Shown: one piece after another, positions 7,048 through 14,370 of the stretch
Layout of the letters: every line of letters starts with the position of its first letter
Numbering within the stretch: the first letter of the stretch is position 1
Assembly: GCA_964576465.1 (NCBI GenBank)
Contig: CAZNXE010000129.1
Location: 1-15,113, forward strand
Source: CAZNXE01 sp964576465
Lineage (GTDB): Bacteria > Planctomycetota > Planctomycetia > Pirellulales > JAEUIK01
Reading direction: 5' to 3'
Length of the DNA: 15,113 nt
Translations under genes and position numbers: made by a program
The notes under the pieces: generated by a model
What the model was told of the DNA's origin: nothing
Database searches by the model: none
Seen by the model: only the letters and a program-made list of their open reading frames with translations

Positions 7048-8211
7048 ATGAACGATTCTTCAACCTATGTTGTCGTACAAACGCCACGGGGACGTGCTGC
7101 CATCGCGACATTGTTGATCGAAGGTCCTCGGGCGTTGGAGTTCGTGTCACGAACGTTTCAACCGCGTGCCAAGAAGTCGCTCGAAACGTTTTCCCTTGGT
7201 CGCGTGGTTCTGGGGACTTGGGCACCAGGCGATGTCTCGACGCATACCAAGGCAGCGCATGTCTCGGGCGAAGAGCTGATTGTCTGCCGCTTGGATGAGG
7301 AACGGATCGAGGTTCATTGCCATGCCTCACAAGCGGCGGTCGACGTCATCGTGGCCTCGCTTGTGCGGCAGGGAGCCGTTTTTCGAGATTGGCAAGAACA
7401 TGCGATGGCAACGCACGACGATCCGCTCATCGCCGAAGCCCTCGTCGCTCTGGCTTCCGCACCAACCGACCGAACCGCGGGGATTCTCTTGGATCAAGCT
7501 GGCGGTGCGCTCACAGAGGCCGTGCGAGAGATCGACCGTGCTTTGGCCGAACAGCATCCCGAAACGGCAATCGATCGATTGCGACTCGTCTTGGAATTCG
7601 TGGACGTTGGACGACATCTAACCCAGCCTTGGAGCGTTGTCTTGGCGGGTCCGCCCAATGTCGGCAAGAGCAGCTTGCTGAATCGGTTGCTTGGCTTCGA
7701 GCGGGCCATTGTCTTCGATCAACCTGGAACGACTCGCGATGTGGTTACGTCGCTCGCATCAGTCGATGGTTGGCCCATCGATTTGGCAGACACCGCCGGA
7801 TTGCGAGACAGCCGCGATCCTCTAGAGCATCAAGGTATCGAGCACGCCCGCCGGCAGTTTTCCGGAGCTGATCTGGTACTGGTGGTCGACGACGTTTCCG
7901 AACGCCCATCGAAGGGGACCGAGATTAACGTACCCGACGGCACGCCAACCCTGCGGGTGCTCAATAAGATCGACTTGCTTTCGGAACCTCGTCGCGAACT
8001 TAGCCATGGCATCGCAACCAGCGCCGTCACGGGCGAAGGAATGGATGCCTTGCGTAAGGCGATCTCGACGGCGCTTGCTCCGAGGGTTCCGCAAGTTGGC
8101 CAAGCGGTGCCCTTCACCGCGAAGCAAGTCCAAGGATTACGTCAGTCATTGGCGTTCGTCGAACAGGGGAATCTACCGTTTGCGAGGGATGCGTTGAAGA
8201 ACCTTCGGTAG
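7048..8211 (+). CDS. mnmE: MnmE/TrmE-like GTPase, short form without the C-terminal cysteine motif
   Basis: 387 residues from the ATG at 7048, against about 450 in typical MnmE. The N-terminal domain is recognisable (YVVVQTPRGRAAIATLLIEG replaces the usual opening with PPGRGGVGIIRISG; EVHCH corresponds to the VEIHCHGG segment). A shortened helical part follows, then a complete G domain: GPPNVGKSS (201-209), PGTTRD, DTAGL (248-252), NKID (306-309), SAVTG (325-329). The protein stops at RDALKNLR, so the C-terminal helices are cut short and the FC(I/V)GK motif, whose cysteine is essential for U34 modification by MnmE-MnmG, is missing. The N-terminal domain is also divergent. It may be a lineage-specific MnmE variant with altered activity or a paralogue. 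It ends the obgE-coaX-mnmE run. The frame is open, with no sign of a frameshift near the stop. Confidence 0.85.
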   Translation: MNDSSTYVVVQTPRGRAAIATLLIEGPRALEFVSRTFQPRAKKSLETFSLGRVVLGTWAPGDVSTHTKAAHVSGEELIVCRLDEERIEVHCHASQAAVDVIVASLVRQGAVFRDWQEHAMATHDDPLIAEALVALASAPTDRTAGILLDQAGGALTEAVREIDRALAEQHPETAIDRLRLVLEFVDVGRHLTQPWSVVLAGPPNVGKSSLLNRLLGFERAIVFDQPGTTRDVVTSLASVDGWPIDLADTAGLRDSRDPLEHQGIEHARRQFSGADLVLVVDDVSERPSKGTEINVPDGTPTLRVLNKIDLLSEPRRELSHGIATSAVTGEGMDALRKAISTALAPRVPQVGQAVPFTAKQVQGLRQSLAFVEQGNLPFARDALKNLR

Positions 8212-8295
8212 CGCCGCTGTCGTTGCTAGCGGAATTCGCCCTAAAAACGATGAATCGCATGCCACATCTCTCTAGGTCGGATTTGGTGGTATCGG

Positions 8296-8453
8296 TATAT
8301 TACGCCACCCGGTAAGTCTGCGTGATCGGCGCGGATCGGTCCGGCGTGACGCTGCATGGCACATGTCATCCGCGAGCTGCGGCGTCGAACGAACCAAGGA
8401 TTGGTAACCGCGAACGCCATGCGTTCATGGCGTTAGTTCAGGAGGAACACCCG
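8296..8453 (+). promoter_or_regulatory. Structured 5' leader and ribosome binding site of the TPR gene
   Basis: TATATT (8296-8301) is a good -10-like element, although no clear -35 is placed 17 bases upstream. The following leader of about 145 bases contains two hairpins: GACGCTGC (8348-8355) with GCGGCGTC (8379-8386), one mismatch, and AACGCCATG (8414-8422) with CATGGCGTT (8427-8435), a perfect 9-bp stem with a CGTT loop. Only five bases after this stem comes AGGAGG (8441-8446), 7 bases before the ATG at 8454. This is the strongest ribosome binding site in the window and decides the start over the upstream GTG at 8322. Confidence 0.4.
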
Positions 8454-10415
8454 ATGCTCAGGGCAATGAATTCTTGGAATCGTACGCAACCGTTTCTTAT
8501 CGGCACCGCGATGATGGTATTCGTCGCCTATGTGCCGCTGTGGTCCTTCGCACAGGCGACGCCTGACGAAACTCGGACACAGACGAAGTTTGTCGAATCG
8601 AACAACGATGGGCCAGCGGATGCATCCGCCAGCGACGCATCGTCAACCGAGACGAGCGAACCCTCGACAGACATCTCCGCCTCGGCGGAGGAACTTGCCG
8701 ATTCGGCAGTGAACGAAGATCCGCTGCTGGCCAAATACAAAGTCGATCCGGCCCGGCTCGGTGGGATTCAGCCAGGTTCTTCCCTTGCGGAAGAGGCCAA
8801 CGCCGAATGGGGCGAGCCGACGAAGGTCGTTCAACAGGGTGGCGCTGAACAGCGACTCTACGCGGTCGAACCGTTCGATCAGGTTGTTGTTACGGTTGAA
8901 GATGGCGTGATCGCATCGATCGTGGTCAATCTCAACCAACCATTTTCACCAGACGACGTTGCTCAGCAGTTGGCTCTCGACGAATTCCGCCCGGTGGTGG
9001 TGCGTGACGAGACCGGAAAGTTGCTCGGGCAGGCCTATCCCGAACGCGGCGTGTTGTTCGGCTTCGCTCCAGAAGCGACCGATGCGCAGGTGATCCAAAT
9101 TATTCTCGAACCAATCGACGCACAGACGTTCGTTGCGCGGGCCGAAAACCAACAAATCGCCCGACCTCAGTCCAGTCTGAACGACTTGGAAGTGGCCGAG
9201 CACCTTTCTCCGAACGCCGTAAAAAAGCATGGATTGCGGGCCGAGATACTCTATCGAGTTGGCCACGTAGAAGAGGCGATGCGTGCCATTGATGAGGCGA
9301 TCGAGCTTGATGCGCAAAACCCCGGGTTTCTGCTGACGCGGGCGAAGATTGCGATGGAGTCGGGCGACTATGAAATGGCCGCCGAAGACCTAAGCAATAC
9401 GCTTGAATTGGCCGGTCAAGACAATCTGGTCCGTGCCCAAGCCATTTTGCAGCAAGGAAATCTCCATGTGCATGGGGTCGATCGTGATTTGAAGCAGGCC
9501 ATCGAGTTACACCTGAAGGCGATTAAGCTTGCCGAAACTCTATTGACCGATGAACAGTTGGCCGTACAGCGTGGCGCCGAAGATGTTTCGATTGCGGCGC
9601 ATTTGGCCGTTGCCTACGACGTTGCCTACGGCAATTGGCGGCGGCAAAAATCGGTGGTTCCGATGTGGTTGGACCGTGCGACAGAATTGGCCGACGCCAC
9701 ATCGAGTGGTCGCCTTCGCTTGCGTCGTCAGATCGCCATCTCCCAGGGGGCATTGCAGGCTTCGCTAGGATTGGGCGGAGAATTCGATCATCGGGGATAC
9801 GTCTTGCAAGCCTTGCGTTCGGCCAAACAGTTGCTGGTCAACTCCGACGATTCTCTTGATGAACATGCGTTGCAGATGACGATGGGCCGGCTGCTGTCCG
9901 ACGCCGTGCGTATTGCGCAGCTCCGTGGACAAACCAGCGAAGCCCTGAATGATGGAACCGTGGCGGCCGATTACTTTGAAATGGCCAGAGAATCGTTGGG
10001 CAATCACCCACGTTTTGCCTTTTACGAAGGCCAGTTGATGTTTCGCATCGGTTCCGTCCACGCACTTCAGAAACAAGATAATGGCATGGCCGTGGAATAC
10101 TTCGACCGCGCATTTCCGCTAATCAAGAAAGCCTTGCCGCAAACGCCACCAGCCGAAGTGGGTACTCAGGGTGAAGCGTTGGTTAGCATGGCTGTCTCTT
10201 ACTGGGAAGTCGAAGATCGCGACTTGGCGCTGCGTTTGACCAACGCCGGGGCCCAACTCATGGAGCAAGCCGTCGACGCCGGGCTAATGGAGGTCGAGGC
10301 TCTTGAGGTACCCTACACGAACCTCGCCAGCATGCACCGGCATTTAGGCCACGACGACAAGGCTACAGACTTCGAACACATGGCCACACGACCGGGCCAA
10401 CCTGCGGCTCAATAG
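8454..10415 (+). CDS. Secreted tetratricopeptide-repeat protein
   Basis: 653 residues from the ATG at 8454, fixed by an AGGAGG 7 bases upstream. Residues 1-38 form an export signal (WNRTQPFLIGTAMMVFVAYV, then PLWSFAQA) with a likely cut after FAQA. Next is a low-complexity acidic and serine-rich linker of about 55 residues (DASASDASSTETSEPSTDIS). Residues 102-225 (LGGIQPGSS, WGEPTK, then a VTVEDGVIASIVV strand) resemble the SmpA/BamE-like pattern in which GxSxxEvxxxWGxP precedes a beta sheet. From about residue 250 to the end the protein is helical with TPR-like units, for example GHVEEAMRAIDEAIELDAQN, GDYEMAAEDLSNTLELAGQD and LKQAIELHLKAIKLAE. It is probably a periplasmic or envelope scaffold; the partner is unknown. 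The gene stands alone, behind a structured leader and in front of a repeat element. Confidence 0.8.
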   Translation: MLRAMNSWNRTQPFLIGTAMMVFVAYVPLWSFAQATPDETRTQTKFVESNNDGPADASASDASSTETSEPSTDISASAEELADSAVNEDPLLAKYKVDPARLGGIQPGSSLAEEANAEWGEPTKVVQQGGAEQRLYAVEPFDQVVVTVEDGVIASIVVNLNQPFSPDDVAQQLALDEFRPVVVRDETGKLLGQAYPERGVLFGFAPEATDAQVIQIILEPIDAQTFVARAENQQIARPQSSLNDLEVAEHLSPNAVKKHGLRAEILYRVGHVEEAMRAIDEAIELDAQNPGFLLTRAKIAMESGDYEMAAEDLSNTLELAGQDNLVRAQAILQQGNLHVHGVDRDLKQAIELHLKAIKLAETLLTDEQLAVQRGAEDVSIAAHLAVAYDVAYGNWRRQKSVVPMWLDRATELADATSSGRLRLRRQIAISQGALQASLGLGGEFDHRGYVLQALRSAKQLLVNSDDSLDEHALQMTMGRLLSDAVRIAQLRGQTSEALNDGTVAADYFEMARESLGNHPRFAFYEGQLMFRIGSVHALQKQDNGMAVEYFDRAFPLIKKALPQTPPAEVGTQGEALVSMAVSYWEVEDRDLALRLTNAGAQLMEQAVDAGLMEVEALEVPYTNLASMHRHLGHDDKATDFEHMATRPGQPAAQ

Positions 10416-10500
10416 AGCCGCGTTGTTCGATGTTTAGTTCACCGGGGCCATCGATTTCGTGGGAACGCGCTGGAGAGTCCTGCGGCGCTGAATTCCACCG

Positions 10501-10516
10501 GATGACGGTCGTCATC
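10501..10516. repeat. 16-base dyad
   Basis: GATGACG (10501-10507) and CGTCATC (10510-10516) are perfect inverted repeats separated by GT. There is no T run, so it is not a usual terminator of the TPR gene 86 bases upstream. A two-base gap suits a dimeric-regulator operator better than an RNA hairpin. No partner regulator is known. Confidence 0.35.
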
Positions 10517-10598
10517 AAGATCCCGGTAATGCGCAACATCTCTTGCCAATGCCGCCGCTACGATCCACTCTGTGGTACGATGAACGAACGTACTTTGT

Positions 10599-10704
10599 GC
10601 CTATCCCAATACCTGTAGGGAACGCCCTCTGTGGCGTTCCGGGGACCAACCGTTACGCACGGAATGCCACAGAGGGCATCCCCTACAGACGTTCTGGGAT
10701 AGGC
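10599..10704. mobile_element. Intact MITE-like element, 106-bp imperfect inverted repeat
   Basis: The outer arms GCCTATCCCA (10599-10608) and TGGGATAGGC (10695-10704) are perfectly complementary. The inner arms, CTGTAGGGAACGCCCTCTGT starting at 10613 and its partner ending CCCCTACAG at 10688, pair over more than 25 bases with only two or three differences, continuing through GGC(G/A)TTCCG. The centre is about 20 bases long. There is no reading frame inside. A decayed copy lies at 3434-3500. The transposase that moves it is not in the window. The element sits 31 bases before the dynamin-like GTPase gene and would form a long cruciform or RNA hairpin in front of it. Confidence 0.7.
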
Positions 10705-10734
10705 TCTCACCTTCGCACAGCGTGATGGGGATCG

Positions 10735-12540
10735 ATGGCGTCTCAGGATATTGAACATCTCGAATTGCTGGCTGATGTCGACGCTCTGATGACGGAGTTG
10801 CGGCTGTGGGCCAAACGGCGGCCCGATTGGACGGCAGCCCGCGCGTGCGCGGCGAAGATGCGTCGCTTGACGCAACGTGTCGACACGCTGCGTGTGCGGT
10901 GGCAGGCTCCCCTGGTGGTGGCCACACTCGGCGGAACGGGCACGGGCAAGAGCGCCCTGGTGAACGCACTGGTGGGCGAGGAGGTCAGCCGTACGGGTCG
11001 TCAGCGGCCCACGACGCGCTTGGCCACATTGATTTGTCGCCCCGACATCAGCCCCGAGATGCTGGGGATTGATCCGGAATCTGTCCATCTCGTGCAGCGA
11101 GATTTGCCCGCCTTGCGCGACCTCGTGCTATTGGATTGCCCTGACCCAGACACAAGCGAAAGTTCGGACGACGCGGAAATAGCCGGCACGAATCTGGCGC
11201 GTCTCCGCGAATTACTGCCACAGTGCGATGTGTTGCTTGTAACTAGCACGCAGCAGAAATACCGTAGCGCGTGCGTTCGGGAAGAGTTGGCCACCGCATC
11301 GGCGGGCGCACAGATGGTATTCGTGCAAACCCATGCAAGCGTGGACGACGACATACGCGACGACTGGCGAGAAACTCTCGGCGACGAGTATCAAGCCGGC
11401 GAGATTTTCTTCGTCGACTCGCTGCAAGCACTGGCCGACTCACGTGCAGGGAATGCGCCGCGCGGGGACTTCGCCCGACTGCTCGATCTGCTCACCAAGT
11501 CGCTGGTCGGATCGGCGGCGAAGCGCATCCGCCGGGCGAACTTTCTCGACCTCGTTCGGCATACGCTCGACGCCTGTGCTGCCGAGATGGACGAGAACAT
11601 GCCCGCGGTCGAGCAACTGGAATCCGCCATCGCCGACCAACGGGCGCGGTTAGGGGCCATGTTGGCTGAAAGCACTCGCGAGGAGCTACTCCATTCGCGA
11701 CGTTCTTGGGAAGAGCGGTTGTTGGGCGAGGTGGCCAACCGTTGGGGATTCAGTCCTTTCTCCGGGGTGCTGCGGTTGTATCAAGGATTGGGCAACCTGT
11801 TGGGTGGCGCGGCGCTGGCTCGCGCGCGTTCTCCGATTCAGGTGGCCCTGTGGGGCGCGGTGGCCGGTGGTCGGGCGATTCAAAAGAGTCGCCGCCGCGG
11901 GCAAGCTGCCTCCGGGGTCGCTCGAGCCGTGGCGACAAGCTGGGATCCGGGCGAACTGCGTACGGCGGCGATCATCCTTGATGGTTACGCCGGCGAAGCG
12001 GGTTTTTCGCATGACGATACCTCTTCGTCCGCCATTCAGGCCCAAGCGGTCGATGCCGGCGCGGCGTTTGTTCCTCAGGCGGCCGCGCAATTGCAGAAGG
12101 TGATCGCGACGCTCGCCGAGCAGCACACCGGTTGGTTCACCCGCATGCGATACGAAATCTTGCTGATCGCCATGCTCGGGATGATCGTCTTTCGTCTGGG
12201 GAAGAACTTTTTCTACGACTCTTGGCTCTCGCCAGAACCCACGGCCACGTTTGGCTGGGACTTTTTCGTGCATGCGACTTTCTGGATCGTCGCCTGGTCG
12301 GCCTTGTTGTTGTGGATGTTCACCTCTCGGTTACGGCGCGGACTGCGGGGGCAGATCAACGCGCTGACCGACCGCTGGAGCCGCGAACTGCCCGAGATCA
12401 ACCTGTTCGGCCCGCTGGAAGACCGTTGCCGGGCGGTACACCGCTACCGTCAGGATCTGGAACAACTCCAACACCGCGTCGCCACGGTTCGCAAGAAGGT
12501 TGAGGGCTCTGAGCCGGGAATCGGCCACCGCATCGCCTAG
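10735..12540 (+). CDS. Dynamin-like membrane-associated GTPase
   Basis: 601 residues from the ATG at 10735 (GATGGGG upstream). After a charged helical N-terminus, the G domain has the P-loop GGTGTGKS (66-73), a switch I-like RPTTRLATLI, and D134-C-P-D137 where DxxG is expected. The segment VFVQTHAS (T199-H-A-S202) stands at the place of the N/TKxD guanine motif. A long helical middle follows, with an amphipathic stretch near residue 345 (GVLRLYQGLGNLLGGAALAR), then two hydrophobic segments of about 20 residues around 475-490 and 510-530 (MLGMIVFRLGKNFF region; FFVHATFWIVAWSALLLWMF), then a cytoplasmic C-terminal coil. This order matches bacterial dynamin-like or YfjP-type GTPases that remodel or tether membranes. 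The exact subfamily is not clear, and the altered G3 and G4 residues leave nucleotide specificity uncertain. Confidence 0.75.
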   Translation: MASQDIEHLELLADVDALMTELRLWAKRRPDWTAARACAAKMRRLTQRVDTLRVRWQAPLVVATLGGTGTGKSALVNALVGEEVSRTGRQRPTTRLATLICRPDISPEMLGIDPESVHLVQRDLPALRDLVLLDCPDPDTSESSDDAEIAGTNLARLRELLPQCDVLLVTSTQQKYRSACVREELATASAGAQMVFVQTHASVDDDIRDDWRETLGDEYQAGEIFFVDSLQALADSRAGNAPRGDFARLLDLLTKSLVGSAAKRIRRANFLDLVRHTLDACAAEMDENMPAVEQLESAIADQRARLGAMLAESTREELLHSRRSWEERLLGEVANRWGFSPFSGVLRLYQGLGNLLGGAALARARSPIQVALWGAVAGGRAIQKSRRRGQAASGVARAVATSWDPGELRTAAIILDGYAGEAGFSHDDTSSSAIQAQAVDAGAAFVPQAAAQLQKVIATLAEQHTGWFTRMRYEILLIAMLGMIVFRLGKNFFYDSWLSPEPTATFGWDFFVHATFWIVAWSALLLWMFTSRLRRGLRGQINALTDRWSRELPEINLFGPLEDRCRAVHRYRQDLEQLQHRVATVRKKVEGSEPGIGHRIA

Positions 12541-12549
12541 CTTCGAAAA

Positions 12550-12575
12550 AAGCCTGCGGTACCGGCTTACTTTTT
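12550..12575. terminator. Probable bidirectional terminator between convergent genes
   Basis: AAGCC (12550-12554) pairs with GGCTT (12564-12568); TTTTT follows at 12571-12575 and an A run precedes it at 12546-12551, giving a T run on the other strand. The gap between the GTPase stop and the tadA stop is only 26 bases and the right arm overlaps the tadA stop codon. The short stem makes it modest. Confidence 0.45.
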
Positions 12576-13025
12576 CCCCAGCTTTCGTTGTTCGCGAAAG
12601 AAGTCCGTGAGGATTTGTCCACACGGTTCGGCCATCACGTCTGAGACGGCTTGGGTCGAATGATTGAGCCGCTGGTCTTCCAGCAGACGATAGAGCGAAT
12701 GCACGGCACCGGCTTTGGGATCCTTGGCGCCGTAGACCACCAGCGGCAGCCGCGCTTGGAGAATCGCGCCAGCGCACATGGGGCAGGGTTCAAGCGTTAC
12801 ATACAGTGTGCAGTTCTCCAGCCGCCAACTCGATAGCGATTCGGCCGCTTGCGTGATGGCGATCATCTCGGCGTGAGCCGTCGGGTCGTGCAGTTGTTCG
12901 CGCTGATTGTGGGCCGAAGCAATGACCCGTTCTCGATGGATCACCACGGCCCCAACCGGCACTTCACCCTCGTCGCGCGCCACTTCGGCCTCTCGCAGCG
13001 CCATTCGCATAAACAAGTCGTGCAT
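12567..13025 (-). CDS. tadA: tRNA-specific adenosine deaminase TadA
   Basis: 152 residues from the ATG at 13025, where AAGGAA lies just upstream; a TTG at 13067 would add 14 residues, (MSNQPVRKPVPRKS), and abut the stop of the upstream gene. TadA deaminates adenosine 34 of tRNA-Arg(ACG) to inosine, an essential step for reading CGN codons. The zinc site is visible: H51-A-E53 (TAHAEM) and C81-P-M-C84 (TLEPCPMC), with E53 as the proton shuttle. The usual GEVPVGAVVI, HDPTAHAE and AGAILQARLPLVVYGAKDPKAGA segments are all present, as is the C-terminal LTDFFREQR helix. The gene lies 42 bases after the zinc-ribbon gene on the same strand, so they may share a transcript. Length and motifs are typical for the family. 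Confidence 0.95.
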   Translation of the reverse strand: MHDLFMRMALREAEVARDEGEVPVGAVVIHRERVIASAHNQREQLHDPTAHAEMIAITQAAESLSSWRLENCTLYVTLEPCPMCAGAILQARLPLVVYGAKDPKAGAVHSLYRLLEDQRLNHSTQAVSDVMAEPCGQILTDFFREQRKLGKK

Positions 13026-13067
13026 TGATTTCCTTGGAACGGGTTTGCGAACTGGCTGATTGGACAA

Positions 13068-14015
13068 TCAAGGACGACGGCTTGGAAAGCGGCGTTCCAT
13101 TTCTTCCGAGAGTTGATTGAGTTCGACGACGAGGGGTTCGACCGGTGGTTGCAAGTTCTCACCAGCCCCGGGAATCCGTGAGACACGTGACTTCTCGGCA
13201 ATCAGTTGTTCTTGCTTGCGCTCGATCTGGGATGCGATGGTCTTTGCTTTGTCTGAACTTGGTCTAAAGAGTTGCTCGGCCCGATCGGGAGAAAGATCTA
13301 ATAGGCTTCGAAGCCAAGCGACTTGGCGACGCATGCCACTGGTGTACGACGGAACCGCCGCACGGGCGGAGTCTGCATCATGCACTGTACGCAAACTGGT
13401 TACCAAATCATCCATAATGCTCTCCTGCTCGGCTAACAGCTTAAGCAGCCACTCATCCGGAGAGGTCACCACTTTGAGCGTTGTCTGTTTGGGGGCTGGT
13501 GTTGACGACGGGGCTGGCGCGTTGGAAGGATTGTCGCCGGAAGCAGGGCGATGTGAAAGCACGGCCATCAGCAGTAATACGAACACGCTGCAGGCGACGC
13601 CGACACAGAGGGGGATGATGATCCGTAATCCCTTGTTATCCTTCTTCTTTGGTTGAGGCAGCGCGGGCCCCGCGGTCCATAGATCTTGCGGCGACGTCAG
13701 CGGTTCGGTTAACGAAACCTCGGCCAGCAGAGCATTGAACTCAGCCGTTTGGTCGGGGGTGTTCGACACGATAGGAGTCTTGCCTGTTGTTCCGTCGCGA
13801 TGATTGGGAGTGGGGGTTTCTTGGGTAGCCTGTTTCTCAGAAATGGGCTCGGAGATCGATTCATCGTCACTGGTGAATATCGTCTCTTCTTCCGGCGAAC
13901 GACTGGGGATCGCAATTCTACCCAGGCAATGAGGACAGCCGCCGATCTTGCCGACGTACTTTTCTTTGACGTTGAACGTCTCGTTGCACAACGGGCAAAT
14001 GACAAGCAAGGCCAC
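13068..14015 (-). CDS. Zinc-ribbon protein with one membrane segment
   Basis: 315 residues from a GTG at 14015; an in-frame TGA lies 14 codons upstream and no ATG fits better. The first 30 residues form a four-cysteine zinc ribbon (C7-P-L-C10, C27-P-H-C30) of the kind planctomycetes often place at the start of membrane or secreted proteins. A disordered, Ser/Thr/Glu/Pro-rich stretch (about 38-125) precedes one transmembrane helix near 131-153 (RIIIPLCVGVACSVFVLLLM), flanked by KKKDNKG on the likely cytoplasmic side. The remaining 160 residues start with a Pro/Ala/Ser linker and continue as charged helices, probably extracytoplasmic. The layout suggests a membrane-anchored sensor or scaffold, but no enzyme motif is visible. 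It precedes tadA with a 42-base gap. I recognise only the architecture, not a family. Confidence 0.7.
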   Translation of the reverse strand: MALLVICPLCNETFNVKEKYVGKIGGCPHCLGRIAIPSRSPEEETIFTSDDESISEPISEKQATQETPTPNHRDGTTGKTPIVSNTPDQTAEFNALLAEVSLTEPLTSPQDLWTAGPALPQPKKKDNKGLRIIIPLCVGVACSVFVLLLMAVLSHRPASGDNPSNAPAPSSTPAPKQTTLKVVTSPDEWLLKLLAEQESIMDDLVTSLRTVHDADSARAAVPSYTSGMRRQVAWLRSLLDLSPDRAEQLFRPSSDKAKTIASQIERKQEQLIAEKSRVSRIPGAGENLQPPVEPLVVELNQLSEEMERRFPSRRP

Positions 14016-14335
14016 TGCGGTTCTCGATTCCGATGGCAGAAGAAGTGTTGATTGTCACGGCGTCGCACGGTTCCACGGTGCGCACGATCGACGATCGTTG
14101 ACTTGTCGCTTTCTGTTCCCGTACTCGCTACATCAATGCCAAGTGCTAAACAAAGATCGGCTTGCCACGCCAATCGCATTCAAAGTAACCCTTGATGACC
14201 GGCGACGCAATCGAAATAGACCACGACCTTCGGCAAACCCTCAAGCACGCCAACAGGGTGAAAATCTCGAAAGCGATTCTCTGAAAAGCGTTGATAGCTT
14301 CCTAAAACACGGGGAAAAACGAGATAAAACCGCAC
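14016..14335. other. Intergenic region upstream of the ncRNA candidate
   Basis: No convincing gene. The palindrome ACGATC-GAC-GATCGT lies at 14084-14098, and CGCAC with GTGCG (about 14065-14083) forms a weak hairpin beside it; both are 50-85 bases upstream of the zinc-ribbon gene start and could be operators. Runs of A between 14303 and 14330 lie directly before the -35 of the next promoter and look like an UP element. Confidence 0.4.
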
Positions 14336-14364
14336 TTGACCGGCTCGGGCGATTCTCATATTCT
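14336..14364 (+). promoter_or_regulatory. Strong sigma-70 promoter of the ncRNA candidate
   Basis: TTGACC (14336-14341), exactly 17 bases, then TATTCT (14359-14364). It matches five of six -35 and four of six -10 consensus positions at ideal spacing, with A-tracts upstream. A start around 14371 is expected. It is the best promoter I can see in the window. Confidence 0.65.
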
Positions 14365-14370
14365 CCCCGC

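Noticed and set aside
7048..8211. Frameshift as the cause of the short MnmE
   Set aside because: I saw no CxGK-like continuation in other frames just after the stop at 8209-8211, and the gene runs cleanly to its end.
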